A stretch of DNA of 64,000 nucleotides, taken from NCBI GenBank assembly GCA_031282525.1, contig JAITDN010000003.1, positions 248,001-312,000 on the forward strand. The letters are read 5' to 3'. The translations under genes were made by a program, and so were the position numbers. Below, one piece after another: positions 45,962 through 55,760 of this stretch. The first letter of the stretch is position 1. Each line of letters starts with the position of its first letter. This DNA comes from Candidatus Endomicrobiellum basalitermitum (lineage in GTDB: Bacteria > Elusimicrobiota > Endomicrobiia > Endomicrobiales > Endomicrobiaceae). Under the pieces are notes generated by a model. It saw nothing but the letters and a program-made list of their open reading frames with translations, was not told where the DNA came from and made no database searches.

Positions 45962-47515
45962 TTAATGCTTGAAATGCCTCATACTTGTAGCGATCATAGC
46001 TATATTTGTATCCTCTGCAGCACTAATAGATTCATTGTCCTTTACAGAACCTCCCGGCTGCACTATTGCAGTAACACCAATTTTAGCTGCTTGTTCAACT
46101 ACGTCAGGAAATGGAAAGAAAGCATCAGAAGCAAGAACAAGAGAAAATAAACGTTCATCTAATCCGTGCTTAACGCATTTCATTTTTTCAGCAGCTATTT
46201 TAAGCGAATCAATACGACTCATTTGTCCTGCACCTATTCCTACAGTCTGTGTCCCTCTCACCAGAATAATAGCATTTGACTTGACATGCTTAGAAACTTT
46301 CCACGCAAAATACAAAGCCTCACGCTCCTCTTTATTAGGTTGACGACTCGTCATAAATCTTATTCCACTTAAAAGCTCACTATCTCTATCCTGCGCAAGC
46401 ATACCGTAAGACATCATTCTATATTCAGCAGAACCTTTTTCCTCTTTGTAAGGAATTTCTTGTACTAAGAGTCTGATGTTTTTTTTCTGCATTAAAACAT
46501 TTAAGGCCTCTTTAGAATAACCGGAAGCTATAACGCATTCAAAAAATAATTTGTTTATTTCAACAGCAGTATCTTTCTCTACAAGTTTGTTAAACGCTAT
46601 TATTCCACCAAAAGCACTTACAGGATCGCAAGTTAAAGCTCTTAAATAGGCATCTTTTACATTCACACTTTCTGCACAACCACAAGGATTATTATGTTTG
46701 ATAATTGCACATGCCGGTTTAGAAAATTCATGAACTAAACGCCACCCTGCCTCTAAATCAAGATAATTGTTATACGATAATTCCTTGCCATGAAGTTGTT
46801 TTGAAGATATGACAACAGGTTTACCTCCTATGCCATTAGAATACAAAGCAGCGTTTTGATGAGGATTTTCACCATACCTTAGTCCTGAAAGTTTTTTAAT
46901 AGGAATCGCCATCTGTGCTGGAAATTTCTCATAAGTCAAATAAGTCGAAATTAAAGAATCATAATATGCCGTATGGCGAAAAGCCTTCGCAGCTAAATCA
47001 AGTTTTAATCCTTCCGTAACAGAGTTATTTTTTAAGCTTTCAATAATAACTTTATAGTCATTCGTATCACATATAACAATAACGTCTTTATAATTTTTTG
47101 CCGACGCTCTTAAAAGAGCAACCCCACCAATATCTATATTCTCTATAACATCCTGATTTATCTTTTTATCTTCAGGTTTAGGTATTCTATTTATAATGGC
47201 TTCAAAAGGATATAAACTCACAACTACCATATCTATAGTTTCTATACCATAGCGATTTAATTGTTCTTTATGGTCAGCTTCACTCCTTATAGCGAGAATT
47301 CCTCCGTGGATTTTAGGATTCAATGTTTTAACTCTGCCGTCTAAAATTTCAGGAAACCCCGTAATTTCTGATATTTCCTGACATTGAACAAAATTTTCTT
47401 TTAGAATTTTCGCTGTTCCACCGCTGGAAACTATATTCCATCCAAGATTTTTTAACTCTTTCGCAAAATCTATAATCCCAGTTTTATCTGAAACACTAAG
47501 TAGTACTCTTGGCAT
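45962..47515 (-). CDS. purH: Bifunctional AICAR transformylase/IMP cyclohydrolase
   Basis: Last two steps to IMP. The N-terminal cyclohydrolase (LLSVSDKTGIIDFAKEL, GRVKTLNPKIHGG) and the C-terminal transformylase (RYGENPHQNAALY, KHNNPCGCAES, FPDVVEQAAK) are complete. Length 517 is standard. It stands apart from the main pur cluster, between recX and lipA. Confidence 0.97.
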   Translation of the reverse strand: MPRVLLSVSDKTGIIDFAKELKNLGWNIVSSGGTAKILKENFVQCQEISEITGFPEILDGRVKTLNPKIHGGILAIRSEADHKEQLNRYGIETIDMVVVSLYPFEAIINRIPKPEDKKINQDVIENIDIGGVALLRASAKNYKDVIVICDTNDYKVIIESLKNNSVTEGLKLDLAAKAFRHTAYYDSLISTYLTYEKFPAQMAIPIKKLSGLRYGENPHQNAALYSNGIGGKPVVISSKQLHGKELSYNNYLDLEAGWRLVHEFSKPACAIIKHNNPCGCAESVNVKDAYLRALTCDPVSAFGGIIAFNKLVEKDTAVEINKLFFECVIASGYSKEALNVLMQKKNIRLLVQEIPYKEEKGSAEYRMMSYGMLAQDRDSELLSGIRFMTSRQPNKEEREALYFAWKVSKHVKSNAIILVRGTQTVGIGAGQMSRIDSLKIAAEKMKCVKHGLDERLFSLVLASDAFFPFPDVVEQAAKIGVTAIVQPGGSVKDNESISAAEDTNIAMIATSMRHFKH

Positions 47516-47533
47516 AAATCCTCACTCAATTAT

Positions 47534-48178
47534 CTATAATCTATCAACGTAATCACAACACTGCGAACATAGTCTAAAAGCTTTAGCTATATCTTCAGAA
47601 GAAAAACCTCTTCTTGTAAAAAACGAAATTGCTTTTCCTACTTCATTTTTATTTTTCTCGTCAAGATTTTTAAATTTTGTTTTCAATATCTTAATAATTT
47701 GTTTGTAAGTTCCTCCATTTGCTTTAACAACTTCAATGGCATTACTTATTAAGCTTCTTTCAATTCCTTGTTTCTCAAGCTCGGATTTTATTAAAAACTC
47801 TCCTTTACCTTTTTCCGATAAATAAGTCACATAATTTTTAGCATACTCCTCATCGTTGAGATAATTTAACTCCTTAAGCCTCTTAACAACTTCTACAGAA
47901 TTCTTAATTCCATAACCTCTTTTAATAAGCTTTTTTTGCAGACTTTTAACACTATATGATCGCTTTGACACTAACTTCAATGCTTCAGAAATACCATTTC
48001 TTGATTTGTCGTAAAATAAAATTTCCTTATAAACATCTTTTGAAATATCAATCTCAGTCTTAAGGGCAAACTTAACAACACTATCAGCAGAAACTGTTAA
48101 ATTCTTTTTGCTATCTTCAAAAGATATTTTAAACATGTCTTTTTTAAATTTTACTTTTTCTACTTTTGATATCTTCAT
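47534..48178 (-). CDS. recX: RecX regulatory protein
   Basis: A RecX-like modulator of RecA filaments. It has the RecX pattern of three-helix repeats: RSYSVKSLQKKLIKRGY, YLNDEEYAKNYV, GEFLIKSELEKQGI and a late ARRGF-like repeat (FTRRGFSSEDIAKAF). Length 214, with an N-terminal extension like that of Firmicutes RecX. No recA is in the window. It lies 18 nt upstream of purH. Confidence 0.85.
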   Translation of the reverse strand: MKISKVEKVKFKKDMFKISFEDSKKNLTVSADSVVKFALKTEIDISKDVYKEILFYDKSRNGISEALKLVSKRSYSVKSLQKKLIKRGYGIKNSVEVVKRLKELNYLNDEEYAKNYVTYLSEKGKGEFLIKSELEKQGIERSLISNAIEVVKANGGTYKQIIKILKTKFKNLDEKNKNEVGKAISFFTRRGFSSEDIAKAFRLCSQCCDYVDRL

Positions 48179-48279
48179 AATTAAATTCAGATATATATTA
48201 AGATTTTCAATTTATAAAAATCATTTACCATAATCTAATAAATTTTGTAACGTAGTGAATTATTCAAACAAGTCATCAC

Positions 48280-49326
48280 CTAATATTCAATTAAAATATA
48301 ATTTCTGCCGCCAAGTCCAAGTTTTTCAGCATAACTCAACTGAATAGTAGGATCAATCTCAGGATAGATATCTTTAAAGAAATTTTTACCAAAAGCCTTA
48401 TTTACAATATCATAACTTGCTTGATCTACTGCAACAGGATCAACACCGGCAATAATTCCAACATCATACATAAGAGGAGTATTTTTTGCAAGACTAAAGC
48501 AATCACAGTATTTGCTTATATGATTTAAAAAGTTTATGTATATCCCATTTTTATTTTTTAAAACTCCTACTGCATATTCAACCATTTTCTCCTGAACTGT
48601 TACAGAGTCTTCGTTCCAATTCAATTTAAAGACCTTCAATGCACAACTGACCATACATTGTCCACATCCAGTACATTTCCATTTATCCATAACAATTTTT
48701 TTATTTACAAGATATAATGCTTTTTGATAACAATTTTTTAAACAAATACCACAACCCCTACAAAGTTCTTGTCTTACTAAAGGTTTTGATGAATGATGCA
48801 TAGCGTATTTACCAGCTTTACTACCGCATCCCATACCTATATTTTTTAACGCACCTCCAAATCCCGTTATTTCATGCCCTTTAAAATGACTCATAAAAAT
48901 AAAGCTGTCCGCATTACATATTTCATTAGCTATGTAAACACTTTCAAAATATTTTAGATTAACTTCAATTTTTCTTTCTGCATTCCCTCTAATTCCATCT
49001 GCAATAACAATAGGGCAACCACATTTTTCAATACTAAATCCATGTTTATTCGCAATAAGAAGATGATGATATGCATCAGACCTTTTGCCAACATAAATAG
49101 TACTAGCATCAGTCAAAAAAGGATAAGCAGTTTTTTCTTTAACTATCTTCACAACAGGAAAAACATGTTCAGGTTTAATATACCCCTCGTTACCATCTTC
49201 ACCAAAATGTATTTTTATTGCCAAAAAATTTCTTGCCTTTACATGATCAAACGCACCCGTAGCTTTCAAAAAACTATAAAGCTCACCTCTCCTATCCCAT
49301 GAAAGAAAATATACTTTATTAGACAT
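48280..49326 (-). CDS. DUF362 protein with two 4Fe-4S clusters
   Basis: 348 residues. The N- and C-terminal parts (LAIKIHFGEDGNEGYI, GFGGALKNIGMGC, GVDPVAVDQASYDIV) are typical of DUF362 proteins. Between them (about residues 190-235) is a ferredoxin insert with two CxxCxxC...C sets (CRGCGICLKNC, CTGCGQCMVSC), each able to bind a 4Fe-4S cluster. These proteins are common in strict anaerobes; their reaction is unknown. It needs Fe-S assembly and is consistent with an anaerobic, low-potential metabolism. Confidence 0.85.
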   Translation of the reverse strand: MSNKVYFLSWDRRGELYSFLKATGAFDHVKARNFLAIKIHFGEDGNEGYIKPEHVFPVVKIVKEKTAYPFLTDASTIYVGKRSDAYHHLLIANKHGFSIEKCGCPIVIADGIRGNAERKIEVNLKYFESVYIANEICNADSFIFMSHFKGHEITGFGGALKNIGMGCGSKAGKYAMHHSSKPLVRQELCRGCGICLKNCYQKALYLVNKKIVMDKWKCTGCGQCMVSCALKVFKLNWNEDSVTVQEKMVEYAVGVLKNKNGIYINFLNHISKYCDCFSLAKNTPLMYDVGIIAGVDPVAVDQASYDIVNKAFGKNFFKDIYPEIDPTIQLSYAEKLGLGGRNYILIEY

Positions 49327-49483
49327 TAATTACGTACGCTCCATTCGATACACAACATAACTTACACCTATATTCTTTTCTTATTATTAAATAAATAAAT
49401 TTTATTTCAGAAAATGACAAAACTTTTGAAATAATAAATCTCTTTCTCTTTACTTTTCTTTTCATTTCGTCATTATTCACTTC

Positions 49484-51484
49484 TTACATTTCACTTGCCA
49501 TTATAAGTTTCTTAAACTCCTCTTCATAAATAATCTTTAAATCTAATTCTTTTGCTTTCTCAAGTTTTGAACCTGCATTCGCCCCGGCAAGAACATAATC
49601 TGTTTTTTTACTAACAAAAGAAGTGATCCTGCCGCCAAGAGACATTATAATCTCGCTTGCCTGCTCTCTCGTATAGGTCTCAAGCTCTCCAGTTAAAACA
49701 CACACTTTGTCTTCAAATTGTCTCCCAATTTTATATGCCTCTGGCTCAGTCATATTTACACCAGCAGCAATTAAAGTGTTTACAACATGACGCGTAGCAC
49801 TATTCTCAAAAAAATTTTTTAAAAACAATGCTAGAACATTCCCAATTTCAGGAATTTTTGTAAAATCCTCAACACTTGCCTCAAATAAAGCATTCATATC
49901 TTTAAATTTTTTAGCTATAATCTCAGAATTTTTTTTACCTATATGTCGTATTCCTAAAGCAAATAATAATTTGCTTAAAGAACGCTTTTTGCTCGCAACA
50001 ATCGCTTCAAGGAGGTTATTAGTCTTTTTATCTTTAAATAAATTAAGACTAATAAAATCATTATAAGTTAAATAATATATATCCGCTAAAATCTGTATTT
50101 TTTTTCTCTTAAGAAGCTGATCTATCGCAACTTTGCCAAATCCTTGAATATTCATAGCGTTCCTACTTACAAAATGTATCAAATGTCTTCTGAATTGCGC
50201 AGGACAATCTGGATTAATACATCTATAAGCTACTTCTTCACTTTCATTAACAATTTCGCTATTACACGATGGACAATTATGAGGGGGCTTAAAAAGAACT
50301 TCTTTCCCTTTTTTTACGACTTTTACTATTTTTGGAATAACGTCACCTGCTCGCTCTACTAAAACAATATCTCCCTCGTTTACATTAAGTCGTTTAATTT
50401 CCTCAAAATTATGTAATGTAGCGTGCGATATATTAACACCTGCAAGTACAACAGGTTCTAAAATTGCCGAAGGTGTTATTATTCCTGTACGACCTACTTG
50501 GACAAGTATTTTGTTCAACATAGTAGTTGTCTGTTTCGCTGGGAACTTATAAGCTATAGCCCATCTTGGACTTTTACTCGTATTTCCCAATTTTTCCTGC
50601 AACTCCAAAGCATCTATTTTAATTACAAGTCCATCAACTTCATAACAAAGTAAATCTCTTTTATTTAACATAATATCCATAAAAGATACTATTTCTTTTA
50701 AGGAATGACATAACTTGAAATCATCTTGCAATCGAAATCCACATTCTTTACAGTAACGTAAGAAATCTGACTGTCTTTTAAACTGCTCACCGCGGATTTT
50801 TCCAAATGAGTGAGCAAAAAAACGAAGCTTCCTCGCTGCAGTAATTTGTGGATTTTTCTGCCTCAGAGAACCTGAAGCAGCATTTCTAGGATTAGCAAAA
50901 CCTTGCCCTCCAATTCCAAGTATTTCATCGTTTAAATCTTTAAAATCTAATTTATTAATATACACTTCACCGCGTAATTCAAAAAAAATAGGTGGGGGGG
51001 TTACTTTAAGTTTATAAGGAATGTCTTCTATAGTTTTTATATTTTCCGTTATATTTTCGCCGTTTACGCCATTTCCGCGAGTTGAACCAACAATTAAAAT
51101 ACCGTTTACATAAGTTAAACTCGTATTTACTCCATCTATTTTCGGTTCAACGATAAATTCTAAATTATTCTCATTAAGGTTTTTTTTTATTCTTTCATAC
51201 CACCTTGCGGCCTCTTCATAAGAATAAGTGTTATCCAAAGAAAGCATGGGTACGGAATGTTTTACACTCTCGAAAGACGATGATACTACACCTGACACTT
51301 TTTGCGTCGGAGAACTCAATGAGACAAAAATTGGATATTCTTTCTCAAGTTGCTCAAGTTCCTTTACAAGATTGTCGTATTCACTATCAGATATTTCAGG
51401 ATTGTTTTTATCGTAATAAGAATCGTTATGACGAATAATCTCTTTTCTCAAATAATCAATACGATTTTCTATCTCTGACCACAT
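49484..51484 (-). CDS. ligA: NAD-dependent DNA ligase
   Basis: Seals nicks using NAD. Domain Ia (ISDSEYDNLVKEL), the adenylation Lys in EPKIDGVNTSL, OB fold, zinc finger (CPSCNSEI...CINPDCPAQ), helix-hairpin-helix repeats and a C-terminal BRCT domain (VCVLTGELETYTREQASE) are all present. I take the ATG at 51484 (MWSEIENRI), the start the family expects, 18 codons inside the track ORF. A C7 run in the coding strand (PPP codons near 50994) is a possible slippage site. Confidence 0.95.
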   Translation of the reverse strand: MWSEIENRIDYLRKEIIRHNDSYYDKNNPEISDSEYDNLVKELEQLEKEYPIFVSLSSPTQKVSGVVSSSFESVKHSVPMLSLDNTYSYEEAARWYERIKKNLNENNLEFIVEPKIDGVNTSLTYVNGILIVGSTRGNGVNGENITENIKTIEDIPYKLKVTPPPIFFELRGEVYINKLDFKDLNDEILGIGGQGFANPRNAASGSLRQKNPQITAARKLRFFAHSFGKIRGEQFKRQSDFLRYCKECGFRLQDDFKLCHSLKEIVSFMDIMLNKRDLLCYEVDGLVIKIDALELQEKLGNTSKSPRWAIAYKFPAKQTTTMLNKILVQVGRTGIITPSAILEPVVLAGVNISHATLHNFEEIKRLNVNEGDIVLVERAGDVIPKIVKVVKKGKEVLFKPPHNCPSCNSEIVNESEEVAYRCINPDCPAQFRRHLIHFVSRNAMNIQGFGKVAIDQLLKRKKIQILADIYYLTYNDFISLNLFKDKKTNNLLEAIVASKKRSLSKLLFALGIRHIGKKNSEIIAKKFKDMNALFEASVEDFTKIPEIGNVLALFLKNFFENSATRHVVNTLIAAGVNMTEPEAYKIGRQFEDKVCVLTGELETYTREQASEIIMSLGGRITSFVSKKTDYVLAGANAGSKLEKAKELDLKIIYEEEFKKLIMASEM

Positions 51485-51863
51485 AGATTGAACATATACC
51501 TCTCTTCTAAAGAGAAGAATTACACAAAAACAATGCACATATTATTTTTTTATAAATCTTCAGAACTATCTTTCATACAAAATAAAACATACTCTTTCCC
51601 GGATTTTATCCTAATTTTAACAGGTTTAGTTAAGTGATTTCAAACAATTTTCTTTGTTTATCATTTATACATTATGCTATTTTAACAATTTCCATTTGGT
51701 GTCTTGACAGCATTGCTACAAGAATTTATATATAATCTCCATATACACACTTCTAAAAACTTTTAGATTAAAGATTTAAATTTAAACCTAACTTATTAAA
51801 CACAGTCTTTTGTCAATTTACAAATGAATTAATTACAGCATATATGTTTGTTACTCTTATACT
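51485..51863. other. 380-nt spacer between nusB and ligA
   Basis: No protein gene or remnant was seen on either strand. It holds a strong-looking plus-strand promoter (listed separately) with no known gene downstream. The ligA promoter on the minus strand is not recognised. Confidence 0.4.
51704..51736 (+). promoter_or_regulatory. Orphan plus-strand promoter-like sequence
   Basis: A perfect TTGACA is followed after 17 nt by TATATA (and after 21 nt by TATAAT, overlapping). It points right, into the 3' end of nusB on the other strand, and no plus-strand gene follows. A small hairpin (CTAAAA/TTTTAG) lies about 20 nt downstream. It may drive a small or antisense RNA or be a relic of a lost gene. 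Confidence 0.5.
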
Positions 51864-52271
51864 TCATAGAGTTCTTATCAATTTAAGTTTATCTAAAATA
51901 CCATTGATGAATTTACCTGAATTTTTTGTGGAATATTTTTTAGAAATCTCAACAGCTTCATCTATTATAACGTTTATTGGAATATTTCGATTAGCCATAA
52001 TTTCATAAACTGCAAGACGTATAATATTGCGATCAACAACTGCCATCCTGTCAAGTTCCCAGTTTTTTGCATATTGATTGATAAAAGAATCTATCTCTTC
52101 TTTATTTCTGCAAACTCCCATAAATAAACTTATAGCAAACATTTTGTAAACCTTGCTTTTAGGAAAATAACCATCAAAAAACCTGTATACGTTCTCAATT
52201 GACACCTTACAGTTATCAAACGTGTAAAGCATTTTTAAAGAACATTCTCTTGATTCTCTACGAGTACTCAT
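51864..52271 (-). CDS. nusB: Transcription antitermination factor NusB
   Basis: Binds boxA RNA with S10 in rRNA antitermination. An all-helical protein of 135 residues: RRESRECSLKMLYTFD at the N-terminus, and the YAKNWELDRMAVVDRNIIRLAVYEI core and INVIIDEAVEISKKYS, which are family signatures. It lies 60 nt downstream of rlmN. Confidence 0.94.
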   Translation of the reverse strand: MSTRRESRECSLKMLYTFDNCKVSIENVYRFFDGYFPKSKVYKMFAISLFMGVCRNKEEIDSFINQYAKNWELDRMAVVDRNIIRLAVYEIMANRNIPINVIIDEAVEISKKYSTKNSGKFINGILDKLKLIRTL

Positions 52272-52330
52272 AATTAAATTATAGATACGTTTTTACCAAT
52301 CAAAATTTTTGAAAGTATAAAATACATTCT

Positions 52331-53362
52331 TCAATACCCAAGCTGTCCGCAAGCAGCGTTAATATCAATACCTTTTTGTTGCCTTATATTAACCGTCATT
52401 CTGCTAAATCTTAATATATCTTTAAATTTTTGAACTGAATCATGTTCGGGAGGTTGAAATTTCACATTGACTAGAGAATTTAAAGGTATTAAGTTTACAT
52501 TGACATTAGAATTTACAAGTTCATGTCGCTTTAATAATCTTGCAAGTTTATGTGCATCTGCCATAGAATTATTAATTCCTTTCAAAAGAGTATATTCTAT
52601 TGTAAGATGCGAATTTGTTCTTTTAATATAATATTTCCCCGCATCTAGAATATCTTCAATTCTAAAACCAAAGTTATTTGAAATCAATCTTTCTCTTAGT
52701 TTCTCATCGACAGCGTGTAAAGATAAGGCAAGACGAACGCCAAAATTTTTATCTGCAAGTTTTTTTATCGCCGGAACAATACCAACACTTGAAACTGTTA
52801 TATGCCTTTTACTTATCCCAAACTCTTTATTTGACAAAAACGAATTCAAAACAAAAACAGTGCTGGTAAAATTGAGCATGGGTTCACCCATTCCCATAAA
52901 TAAAACACCTGTAATTCTCTTTCCAGTATCATTTTCAATTTGCAGAACCTGTTCTATTATTTCACCTCTGCTTAAATTTCTAATAAATTTGACTTTACCA
53001 GAATAACAAAAAGCACACATTACCGGACAACCTATCTGAGATGAAATGCAAACAGAACTTCTGTCGTTTACAGAAAGAAAAACAGCAAAAATATATTTTC
53101 TATCCAAGGTTTGAAAAGTATATCTTATAGTATTATCAATTTTAGACTTTTCTTTATTTACTATTTTTAAGGTTCTTAACAAAAACTTTTCGTTAAGTCT
53201 TTCTCTAATATGTTTCGGTAAATTTGTAAAGTTTTCAAAGGAATCGGATTTATTTCTATAAACCCATTTTATAACCTGGTTTAACCTATAATCCTTATCA
53301 ATTATAGATTTTGCAGCTACTTTAAACTGATTATCCGTCATATCCAAAATATAATTTTTCAT
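52331..53362 (-). CDS. rlmN: Dual-specificity 23S rRNA/tRNA methyltransferase RlmN
   Basis: Radical-SAM enzyme that methylates C2 of adenine in 23S rRNA and some tRNAs. The N-terminal domain is followed by SSVCISSQIGCPVMCAFC (first catalytic Cys and radical SAM cysteines), GVLFMGMGEPMLN and the C-terminal second catalytic Cys in DINAACGQLG. Length 343 is usual. It diverges from trmH across a 312-nt spacer. Confidence 0.96.
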   Translation of the reverse strand: MKNYILDMTDNQFKVAAKSIIDKDYRLNQVIKWVYRNKSDSFENFTNLPKHIRERLNEKFLLRTLKIVNKEKSKIDNTIRYTFQTLDRKYIFAVFLSVNDRSSVCISSQIGCPVMCAFCYSGKVKFIRNLSRGEIIEQVLQIENDTGKRITGVLFMGMGEPMLNFTSTVFVLNSFLSNKEFGISKRHITVSSVGIVPAIKKLADKNFGVRLALSLHAVDEKLRERLISNNFGFRIEDILDAGKYYIKRTNSHLTIEYTLLKGINNSMADAHKLARLLKRHELVNSNVNVNLIPLNSLVNVKFQPPEHDSVQKFKDILRFSRMTVNIRQQKGIDINAACGQLGY

Positions 53363-53630
53363 ATGTAATTATTTTTTATTAGATTTAAAAATTTTTATTA
53401 AACCATTCGTAGGACTATCATGTTTGTTGTCAGTTTTTCCTTTAATATCCAGTCAAAATAACATTTGCTAAATTAAAAATATTTTCACCCTTCCAACGCG
53501 CGTACATATCCGATATATCTTTTTTGATGTAAGTTGTCAAATTTCGGAACATATATCAAATTAGCAAAAAAATCATTTGTCATATTTGCTACAACCTTAG
53601 ACTTCAATGATATTTTAATAATATGAATTC
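53363..53630. other. Divergent spacer between rlmN and trmH
   Basis: The only divergent gene pair in the window. The trmH promoter lies at its right end (listed separately). A minus-strand rlmN promoter is not recognised. No gene remnant was found. Confidence 0.4.
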
Positions 53631-53659
53631 ATGACATATTTCTACAAAAATTTTATAAA
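53631..53659 (+). promoter_or_regulatory. Promoter of the TrmH-family gene
   Basis: -35 ATGACA, 17-nt spacer and -10 TATAAA on the plus strand. The predicted start lies about 9 nt before the ATG at 53675, leaving almost no leader and no clear ribosome site, so the mRNA may be near-leaderless. Confidence 0.65.
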
Positions 53660-53674
53660 ATCTTAAGTAAACAT

Positions 53675-54430
53675 ATGATAATTAAAAGTACCGAAAATAA
53701 AATTTTTAAATATGCTTTAGGGTTGCAAGACAAAAAATTCCGCAATAAAAGCAGATTATTTCTTATAGAAGGCAAAAAACAAGTTGAAAGTATTCCAGAA
53801 AACTGGAATACAAGACAAGTTTTTATATCTGAAAGATACAAAGAAGGCATTACTGCGAATTTTAAAAACATTACAACTTTCTCAGATCATTTGTTTAACA
53901 AATTGTCAGCAACTAAATCACCTCAGGGGATAATGGCAGTCATTGAGAAAAAGTACTATAATCCAAAAGAAATTATAAAAAATTATGGGAAATTCATAAT
54001 TTTGGAAAGTATACAGGACCCAGGAAATCTTGGAGCAATCATACGTTCCGCAGATGCTTTCGGAATAAAAGCCGTATTTGTATCAAAGGAAAGTGCAGAT
54101 ATATATTCCGATAAAACTTTAAGAGCAACTATGGGATCAATATTCCATCTACCAGTAATAGATAACATTGAAATTGAAGATATCTTAAATTTAATGAGAA
54201 ACGAAAAAATCCTTATATTCGCCGCGTCACTAAAAGGTAAAAAGCATCTAAATGAAATTAAACTTGAAAACAAAAGCGCTTTTATAATAGGCAATGAAGC
54301 AAACGGCATTAAAAGTAAAACAGAAAACCTAGCAGATATATTAGTTAAAATATATCTGCCTGGCAAAATAAAATCCTTAAACGCTGCTATCGCAGCCTCG
54401 GTTATTATGTATGAAATGTCAAAAGAATAA
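53675..54430 (+). CDS. TrmH/SpoU-family RNA 2'-O-methyltransferase
   Basis: The only intact plus-strand gene. A short N-terminal substrate-binding domain (IKYALGLQDKKFRNKSRLFLIEGKKQVE pattern) is followed by the SPOUT knot: ILESIQDPGNLGAIIRSADAFG, FIIGNEANGI and IYLPGKIKSLNAAIAASVIMYE. It uses S-adenosylmethionine to methylate ribose in rRNA or tRNA; the target nucleotide cannot be told. Length 251 is usual for the RlmB-like group. The ATG at 53675 is chosen from promoter position. It converges on a decayed gene downstream. Confidence 0.92.
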   Translation: MIIKSTENKIFKYALGLQDKKFRNKSRLFLIEGKKQVESIPENWNTRQVFISERYKEGITANFKNITTFSDHLFNKLSATKSPQGIMAVIEKKYYNPKEIIKNYGKFIILESIQDPGNLGAIIRSADAFGIKAVFVSKESADIYSDKTLRATMGSIFHLPVIDNIEIEDILNLMRNEKILIFAASLKGKKHLNEIKLENKSAFIIGNEANGIKSKTENLADILVKIYLPGKIKSLNAAIAASVIMYEMSKE

Positions 54431-54439
54431 GAAACAAAC

Positions 54440-54830
54440 ACAAGCAACAATTTTTATTTGTCGCACAAAAAGTTCCAAAATAAATATTTTTATGTAAAAT
54501 TTTAAGATCCCTAAATCCTATTTTTTCGTGAGATCTAACTTACATACTATCGATTTTTTCGACGTAATTAAATAATCCCTCTGACCTATTTTTTTTCTAA
54601 ATAACCCAATATTATTTCACCCTCACATATATTTTTATTCATTTGGGATACAAAGTCTAAAACCATTAATTTATAACTACCACCCCTCCCCTTTTTAAGA
54701 AGATCTCAACTTATTAAATACACTCTCCAAATTTTTATCATTTCCTAAATGATATGTAAAATTGCATCCGACAAAATAACATCAAAATGATTTTATTTAA
54801 TATCACCAACTCTAATATTATTTTATATCT
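54440..54830 (-). pseudogene. Remnant of a SAM-dependent methyltransferase
   Basis: On the minus strand, pieces in different frames follow the order of a class I methyltransferase: FDVILSDAIL, then YHLGNDKNLESVFNKLRSS, a stop, then GGSYKLMVLDFVSQMNKN (post-motif strand), and EKIGFRDLKILHKNIYFGTF near the C-terminus. Several stops and shifts break it, and the N-terminal SAM-binding part is not recognisable. It fills part of the 730-nt gap between trmH and rubrerythrin; the rest (to 55164) shows nothing. Confidence 0.55.
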
Positions 54831-55164
54831 TTCAACTTCAACTTTCATTTTTTTTGGAATTCAGTCCAGTCAAACACCTTAATTTAACATTAATTTACTT
54901 AAATCTACTAACATACAATTCAAATATTAAAAAATTTTTTAATATTATTTTCAAACCGATTTTCAATTTCTTATATAATAGCTTTATTCAATTTATATTA
55001 TCACATAAATTTTACTATGTCATATTAAACTAAATTCAAGCACTTTACAACAAAAAAATACAAACTTTGAATATACAAGACTTTCGTACATACAAAGAAA
55101 ATCAGATTTAGCATAACTACCCACATTGTTTGCCATAATTAAAACACGTAATCATAACCCCACA

Positions 55165-55749
55165 TTATCTATTAAAATCATCAACCAATTTTTCCATATA
55201 CGCTCTTGTATGCAAGCATGCTGGACACTTATCTAAAGCTTCTTTGCTTTCATAAATGTAACCACAATTGCGACATCTCCATTTTACAACTATATCTTTT
55301 TTGAAAACTCTATCGCTTTCAATATCATTTAAAAATTTTAAATACCTGGCCTCGTGATATTTTTCAGCAACAGCAATTTTTCTAAAACATTCCGCTATCT
55401 CATGGAAACCTTCACTGTCGGCAATCTTTGCAGCTTGCGGATACACCTTTGAGTACTCTTCATTCTCACCTGCAGCGGCAAATCTCAAATTTTCAACCGT
55501 GTCTCTTATACTCCCAGCAGGAAAAGTTGCAGAAATTTCAAGAGAACCACCTTCTAAAAATCCAAAAAATCTCTCAGCATGTTCTTTTTCATTATCTGCA
55601 CTATCTGTGAAAATTGCAGAAATTTGCTCAAAGCCTTCTTTCTTTGCTCTTGAAGCAAAATAAGTATATCTCATTCTAGCTTGAGATTCACCTGCAAACG
55701 ACTTTAACAAATTTTTCTCTGTGTCTGTTCCTTTAATTGACCTAACCAT
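55165..55749 (-). CDS. rbr: Rubrerythrin
   Basis: Diiron peroxidase that reduces hydrogen peroxide in anaerobes, fed by rubredoxin. The ferritin-like domain has both ExxH motifs (NEKEHAERF, AEKYHEARY) and ESQARMRY. The C-terminal rubredoxin-like domain has CRNCGYIY and CPACLHTR. Length 194 is typical. Part of an oxygen-defence cluster with superoxide reductase and rubredoxin. A G8 run lies 11 nt before the ATG. Confidence 0.97.
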   Translation of the reverse strand: MVRSIKGTDTEKNLLKSFAGESQARMRYTYFASRAKKEGFEQISAIFTDSADNEKEHAERFFGFLEGGSLEISATFPAGSIRDTVENLRFAAAGENEEYSKVYPQAAKIADSEGFHEIAECFRKIAVAEKYHEARYLKFLNDIESDRVFKKDIVVKWRCRNCGYIYESKEALDKCPACLHTRAYMEKLVDDFNR

Positions 55750-55760
55750 AAATCCAATTA

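Noticed and set aside
50990-51003. G-run on the plus strand within ligA as a further regulatory tract
   Set aside because: It is the complement of proline codons at a conserved place in LigA and not near a start codon; a slippage hotspot at most.
53983-54450. 155-codon minus-strand ORF opposite trmH
   Set aside because: The plus strand encodes an intact SPOUT methyltransferase; the minus ORF is its antisense.
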